NCBI GenBank assembly: GCA_002897735.1
Contig: BDTW01000047.1
Span: 1 to 47,255, forward strand
From: a bacterium BMS3Bbin13
GTDB lineage: Bacteria > Pseudomonadota > Gammaproteobacteria > 21-64-14
Direction: 5' to 3'
Length of the DNA stretch: 47,255 nucleotides
Below, one piece after another: positions 45,301 to 47,255 of this stretch. A program made the position numbers and the translations under genes. The notes beneath the pieces are model-generated. The model made no database searches, was not told where the DNA came from, and saw only the letters and a program-made list of their open reading frames with translations. Positions within the stretch are counted from its first letter, which is position 1; the number at the start of each line of letters is the position of its first letter.

Positions 45301-45528
45301 GGGACCTCGGAGCGGGTGCGCCCGATCGCCATGACCGCCATCGCGGTGATCGCGGGACTGGTGCCCATCATGCTCGGTTCCGGGACCGGCTCGGAGGTCA
45401 TGCAACGTATCGCCGCCCCCATGCTCGGGGGCATGGTCACCGCCACCCTGCTCAGCCTGCTGGTACTGCCGGTGCTCTATGCGTGGATCCTGCAGTGGCG
45501 CGAGGAACGGCGACGGCGCCGGGGTTGA
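42379..45528 (+). CDS. cusA: Inner-membrane heavy-metal RND pump (CusA/CzcA family)
   Basis: The 1049-residue protein has the RND layout: an N-terminal membrane helix, periplasmic domain 1 ('YPGQAPQVVEDQVTYPLTT'), six helices with the proton-relay motif 'GAMVDGAIVMIENAHKHLE' near residue 405, periplasmic domain 2 with 'RIDMLSTGIKTPVGIKI' (methionine M665 region of CusA), and the C-terminal helix bundle. The 'MLSTGI(K/R)TP(V/I)G' motif is characteristic of CusA-type copper/silver pumps, including the metal-binding methionine. It is the terminal gene of copL-like-cusCBA. The transport direction is from periplasm to exterior, powered by protons. Confidence 0.94.
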   Translation: MIEAIISASLRNKFLVGVATLVLVAAGIWAVRTIPLDAIPDLSDVQVIVFTRYPGQAPQVVEDQVTYPLTTAMLAVPNAKVVRGYSFFGLSFVYILFKDGTDMYWARSRVLEYLNYVSKQLPPGVTPTLGPDATGVGWIYEYALVDRSGRHDLAQLRSLQDWYLRYGLETVPGVAEVASIGGYVKQYQVEVDPNALAAYGIPLSRVKRAIRRSNNDVGGRLLEMSETEYMVRALGYIHSIRDLEDIPLGVDRNGTPILLRQVARVHLGPELRRGVAELNGRGEVAGGIVIMRFGGNALATIRKVRAKLAELEKGLPKGVEVVPVYDRGGLIERAVHNLSEKLVEEFIVVSAVCILFLLHARSALVAILSLPIGLLLAFLAMRWQGISANIMSLGGLAITIGAMVDGAIVMIENAHKHLEQAAHDKGALLTDTERWAAISVAAREVGPALFFSLLIITVSYVVIFALQAQEGRLFKPLAFTSSYAMAGAALLAVTLVPVLMGYFIRGRILPEARNPVNRLLHFLHAPALSTLLKWRRTTLVVALALLAATYYPISRLGSEFMPPLNEGDILYMPSLFPGISITKAKEVLQQTDKILKTFPEVKTVFGKAGRADTATDAAPLSMIETIVQLKPHAQWPDPSLTVHGLMRKMDAAIHFPGIANAWTYPIKTRIDMLSTGIKTPVGIKIAGPNLSVLQRLSKQTEEAMKTLPETLSAFGDRSVGGYYLDIRIKRRAAARYGLTVGDIEDVIQSAIGGMNVTETVEGRERYPVNVRYPRGLRDSLPRLRRVLIPTPTGAQVPLGLVATLKFDRGPPVIKTEEARPTAWVYVDIRTSDVGGFVAKAKRVLAREVKLPPGYTVTWSGQYEYMERAAKRMRIVIPLTLLAIFVLLYLNFRNLTEPLLVMLSVPFALVGGFWLVYWYGFNLSVAVAVGFIALSGVAVEIGVLVLTFIDRKLAERNHAQRGMLDPRAIGNAVHDGTSERVRPIAMTAIAVIAGLVPIMLGSGTGSEVMQRIAAPMLGGMVTATLLSLLVLPVLYAWILQWREERRRRRG

Positions 45529-45560
45529 ATCCAGACCCGGTTGACTCGGTGCGCGGCAAG

Positions 45561-45580
45561 CCCCGCCGTTGAGGGCGGGG
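45561..45580. repeat. Left-end hairpin of an IS605-type element
   Basis: CCCCGCC (45561-45567) and GGCGGGG (45574-45580) form a 7-bp stem with loop GTTGAG. It precedes a TnpB-like start codon by 70 bp, the usual place for the left-end hairpin of an IS200/IS605-family element. Confidence 0.6.
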
Positions 45581-45649
45581 AAGGATAGCGCGGACGGCGT
45601 AGCCGTCCTTGGTTATCGCGCATAGAACCGGAAAGGGTAGAATTGGGTT

Positions 45650-45811
45650 ATGCAACGACTCCAAGCCTTCGAATTCGCGGAGTTTTCCGCTATGGTGAGT
45701 GTTCTAAGGGCGGGACACGCCCGGTTCGCCTGTGAAGTGAGTGGTGCGGTAATGCCGCCAGCAGCAGGAACCCGCCGAAGCGACTCAGGGGCGGCTCGAT
45801 GCCGCCCCTGA
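45650..45811 (+). pseudogene. Internally deleted tnpB (IS605/IS1341 type)
   Basis: A 53-codon frame starts MQRLQAFEFAEF, the standard TnpB N terminus ('MQRLQAFKF'). It then goes directly into 'VLRAGHARFACEVSGAV', the end of TnpB that follows the last catalytic aspartate region ('D.NAA.N(I/V)LRAGHA'). About 350 residues between are missing, yet the reading frame is kept. The product cannot be a nuclease. The deletion left the 3' coding end and the right end, where the guide (omega) RNA scaffold of TnpB elements is encoded. Confidence 0.75.
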
Positions 45812-45855
45812 GCGCCGTAGGAATCTCCAGCCTTCAGGCCGGGGAGGATGTCAAC
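45784..45855 (+). ncRNA. Possible omega-RNA scaffold of the tnpB relic
   Basis: In TnpB elements the guide RNA is transcribed from the 3' end of tnpB through the right end and continues into flanking DNA. Here this segment is intact, with a 12-bp hairpin and the right-end stem CTCC/GGAG around 45824-45846. If transcribed, the guide would be the sequence after about 45856. No TnpB is encoded here, so activity would need a relative elsewhere. Confidence 0.4.
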
Positions 45856-45881
45856 GAGATCAAAAACACAAGGTTGCAGCG

Positions 45882-46160
45882 AGTGACGGATTCTCCCGTC
45901 GTAGAAGGGAGGCGACCGGCCGCGTACGCAGTGCGCGGCCGGTCGCCCACCGGGAGGTCAAGAACCATGCGGACTTGGGAGACGGGTTCCATGAACCCCG
46001 CCGGATCCAAGGGTGTTCGGGGCGGCGAGAGCCGCGGCTACATCCTGCGGACGAGCCACCTGCCCCGGGAGAACGCCAAGTTCACCCTGCAAGTACACGG
46101 GCCACACCTCGTTCGACGACGCGAGCACCGGCGCCTCGGACAATAACTCGCTATACCTGC
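45882..46160 (+). ncRNA. Candidate structured RNA region downstream of the tnpB relic
   Basis: Several stems follow one another: GACGG/CCGTC (45882-45897), a perfect 14-bp hairpin GGCGACCGGCCGCG/CGCGGCCGGTCGCC (45911-45924 with 45934-45947), and GCGGC-GAGA-GCCGC, a GNRA-capped hairpin (46022-46035). An AGGGTG/CACCCT pair (46007-46092) may enclose the last. An intrinsic terminator closes the region. I do not recognise the RNA family. A 59-codon frame (45967-46146, with a GGGAGG site) overlaps and may instead be coding. Confidence 0.35.
45967..46146 (+). CDS. Small hypothetical frame
   Basis: ATG 45967 lies nine bases after a GGGAGG site and opens a 59-residue frame containing 'RGYILRTSHLPRENAKFTLQ'. 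I do not recognise it. It would sit between the 14-bp hairpin and the terminator, so the hairpin could be a leader controlling it. No signal peptide or domain is visible. It may equally be chance within a structured RNA. Confidence 0.25.
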   Translation: MRTWETGSMNPAGSKGVRGGESRGYILRTSHLPRENAKFTLQVHGPHLVRRREHRRLGQ

Positions 46161-46200
46161 TCGTTTGGTTGATATACCGATCCCCTGCAGGGGAAAAGGG

Positions 46201-46223
46201 CCGCGGCACGCCGCGGTTTTTTT
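46201..46223 (+). terminator. Rho-independent terminator
   Basis: CCGCGG-CACG-CCGCGG is followed directly by seven T residues (46217-46223), a textbook intrinsic terminator on the plus strand. The transcript it ends is either the candidate RNA/short frame from about 45.86 kb or readthrough from the tnpB relic and cusA. Confidence 0.8.
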
Positions 46224-46313
46224 CTCGCCTGATCGCTTGACCGCCGGGGGATCCGCGCGCGATCCTCGTCTCGAACGTTCCTGAAGACTTCGATGACCTC
46301 CGAGGAATCCACC

Positions 46314-46892
46314 ATGGAACCGCGAGCAACCCCCCGATCCCCCGTCTCCCGCCTCCGCGGCGCGCTCGCCTGCGCGGCGCTGATCCTGCTGCCCGCGCTC
46401 GCCTGCGCCGCAGCGCCCGCCCCCGCCGGCAGCGGCAATCAGGCGGTGCTGCAGCACCAGATCGAGACCCTGCAACGCACCACGCAGCGGCTCGACCTGC
46501 AGCGACAGATCGAGGTACTGCGGCGCACCGTGCAGCAGCTCGAACGGCGGGTGCATGCCCTCGAGACCCGCCCGGCGCCCGGCGCCGCGGTGCCGGCCCG
46601 CCCGGCCGCGCCGGCCGAGCATCCCGCCGCCCCTGCCGCGGCGGCACCGGCGCAGCCTGCCGGACCCCGCCTCACGGCGCAGACCAAGGCCAACTGGGGC
46701 GCCCTCAAGCACGGTATGAGCGCCGACCAGGTACGTGCCCTGCTCGGCCCGCCTACGAGCGAAGGGGAGATCAACCCGGGCCAGCGGCTCTGGTACTACA
46801 CCTATCCCGGCCCGCGTAGCGGATCGGTGATGTTCTCCCGCGACGGCGTCGTATCGAGCTGGCAGCAGCCGCCGTTCGGCTGGTTGTGGTGA
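46314..46892 (+). CDS. Exported coiled-coil protein with a BamE/SmpA-like C-terminal domain
   Basis: The 192-residue protein has a signal peptide ('GALACAALILLPALACAAAP'; the 'LAC' does not form a perfect lipobox, so lipid attachment is uncertain). A heptad-type coiled coil (about residues 45-83, 'VLQHQIETLQRTTQRLDLQ', 'LRRTVQQLERRVHALE') and an Ala/Pro linker follow. The C-terminal ~70 residues contain 'WGALKHGMSADQVRALLGPP' and 'LWYYTYPG', matching the SmpA/OmlA (BamE) fold. It is probably a periplasmic or envelope protein. ATG 46314 has a GAGGA site; ATG 46293 is an in-frame alternative. The role is unknown. Confidence 0.75.
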   Translation: MEPRATPRSPVSRLRGALACAALILLPALACAAAPAPAGSGNQAVLQHQIETLQRTTQRLDLQRQIEVLRRTVQQLERRVHALETRPAPGAAVPARPAAPAEHPAAPAAAAPAQPAGPRLTAQTKANWGALKHGMSADQVRALLGPPTSEGEINPGQRLWYYTYPGPRSGSVMFSRDGVVSSWQQPPFGWLW

Positions 46893-46936
46893 TCGGCACG
46901 GGCGCCGGGCATCGGAAGGCCTTTCGCCGCTTCCGA

Positions 46937-47030
46937 GGTTGACCTGTCTCAACCGTGCGCCGCACGCACTGTGGTCCAATTTGCAGGAATCGCGCGGAAC
47001 ACCCGCGTGATACGTTTCCGTCTTGGACCA
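46937..47030. promoter_or_regulatory. Dyads upstream of the last gene
   Basis: GGTTGA-CCTGTC-TCAACC (46937-46954) is a perfect 6-bp dyad that includes a -35-like TTGACC. TGGTCCAA (46972-46979) and TTGGACCA (47023-47030) form a perfect 8-bp inverted repeat 43 bp apart, the second copy just before the next start codon. These are candidate operators or a leader hairpin; there is no direct evidence. Confidence 0.35.
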
Positions 47031-47035
47031 CGGTT

Positions 47036-47255
47036 ATGGTCGAATCACGCGGCCCGACGACCGGGCGCGGCCCGCTCGCCGCGTCGGCGCACCGCGCCCG
47101 GCGTGCGGGTCGTCTGCTGCTGGTGGAACCCGATGCCGCGGCCCTCGCGGCCCTCGGCACCGAGGGCTACCGGGAGCAGCGCGAACTCGATGCATTGCGC
47201 ATCGAATTCGCCGAGCGCCTCTGCCATCCCGCATCCGCCCGCTACATCGCCCCCT
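47036..47255 (+). CDS. Start of an unidentified protein, cut by the window end
   Basis: From ATG 47036 an open frame encodes at least 73 residues, including 'RAGRLLLVEPDAAALAALGT' and 'RELDALRIEFAERLCHPASA', and runs off the window. The strong coding bias and dyads upstream support a real gene. I do not recognise the family from this fragment. No signal peptide is apparent. Confidence 0.5.
   Translation, partial: MVESRGPTTGRGPLAASAHRARRAGRLLLVEPDAAALAALGTEGYREQRELDALRIEFAERLCHPASARYIAP

Larger units (their letters stand above)
45555..45858. mobile_element. Miniature IS605-type element (tnpB deletion derivative) with both ends
   Basis: The element holds the left-end hairpin (45561-45580), the truncated tnpB (45650-45811), a perfect 12-bp hairpin CTCAGGGGCGGC-TCGAT-GCCGCCCCTGAG (45784-45812) and the typical right end 'GTAGGAATCTCCAGCCTTCA' then 'GGCCGGGGAGGATGTCAAC' (45817-45855). 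No tnpA is present. It could be moved only in trans. Element boundaries are estimated from similarity to the usual IS605-family ends. Confidence 0.65.

Noticed and set aside
45535-45560. MerR-type -35 (TTGACTCGGT) after cusA, similar to the one before the operon
   Set aside because: No -10 with suitable spacing follows; the next sequence is the left end of the tnpB element.
45860-45960. Group II intron domain V or retron RNA
   Set aside because: The typical domain V sequence is absent, and there is no reverse transcriptase gene nearby.

Overview
The window reads as chromosome of a GC-rich, chemolithoautotrophic gammaproteobacterium. The main evidence is a form IA RuBisCO operon (cbbL-cbbS-cbbQ-cytochromes c-cbbO) with a divergent cbbR, plus a second Calvin-cycle/glycolysis cluster (tkt-gap-pgk-pyk-fba). 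The genus cannot be fixed from sequence alone; sulfur- or iron-oxidising lineages near Ectothiorhodospiraceae/Acidiferrobacterales are a reasonable guess. I see no rRNA, tRNA or CRISPR array.

Region 1 (1-12.8 kb) is an accessory defence island. It begins with two toxin-antitoxin pairs: a Phd-like/VapC pair on + and a Phd-like/RelE-ParE pair on -. An interference-only type I-G (old I-U, GSU005x) CRISPR cassette follows on the minus strand: cas3-csb3-csb1-csb2. It is visibly richer in A/T than its surroundings. No cas1, cas2, cas4 or repeat array is present. The cassette is bracketed by relics of a second, divergent type I-G locus: the C-terminal part of another Csb2 at 1.6-2.5 kb and the C-terminal tail of another Cas3 at 11.0-11.2 kb. 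Each cas3 copy lies directly behind a gene of the plasmid pRiA4b ORF-3 family, and both of those genes are broken. A WYL-domain regulator heads the series.

Region 2 (13-18 kb, minus strand) is an S-adenosylmethionine cluster: metK-ahcY-metF, then bioA, whose product uses SAM as amino donor. Region 3 (18.9-26.3 kb, plus strand) is tkt-gap-pgk-pyk-fba, with a hairpin and a candidate promoter before fba. Region 4 (26.4-29 kb) has two small XRE regulators, a hypothetical gene overlapping the second one, purC, and several REP/REPIN-like palindromic repeats.

Region 5 (29-36.7 kb) is the RuBisCO operon. CbbQ and CbbO together form the form-I RuBisCO activase. Between their genes sit two tandem monohaem cytochromes c, separated by a decayed piece of cbbO; this shows that a cbbO/cytochrome unit was duplicated in tandem. 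The cbbL/cbbR intergenic region carries good promoters in both directions and an A/T-rich palindrome fit for CbbR. ilvD follows on the plus strand.

Region 6 (38.5-45.5 kb) begins with more REP copies. It then has a MerR-type promoter, a CsoR-like dyad, a Cys/His-rich exported CopL-like protein and a cusCBA heavy-metal RND efflux operon. Region 7 (45.5-47.3 kb) has an internally deleted IS605-type tnpB element that keeps both ends, a possible structured RNA closed by an intrinsic terminator, a BamE/SmpA-like exported protein and a gene cut by the window end.
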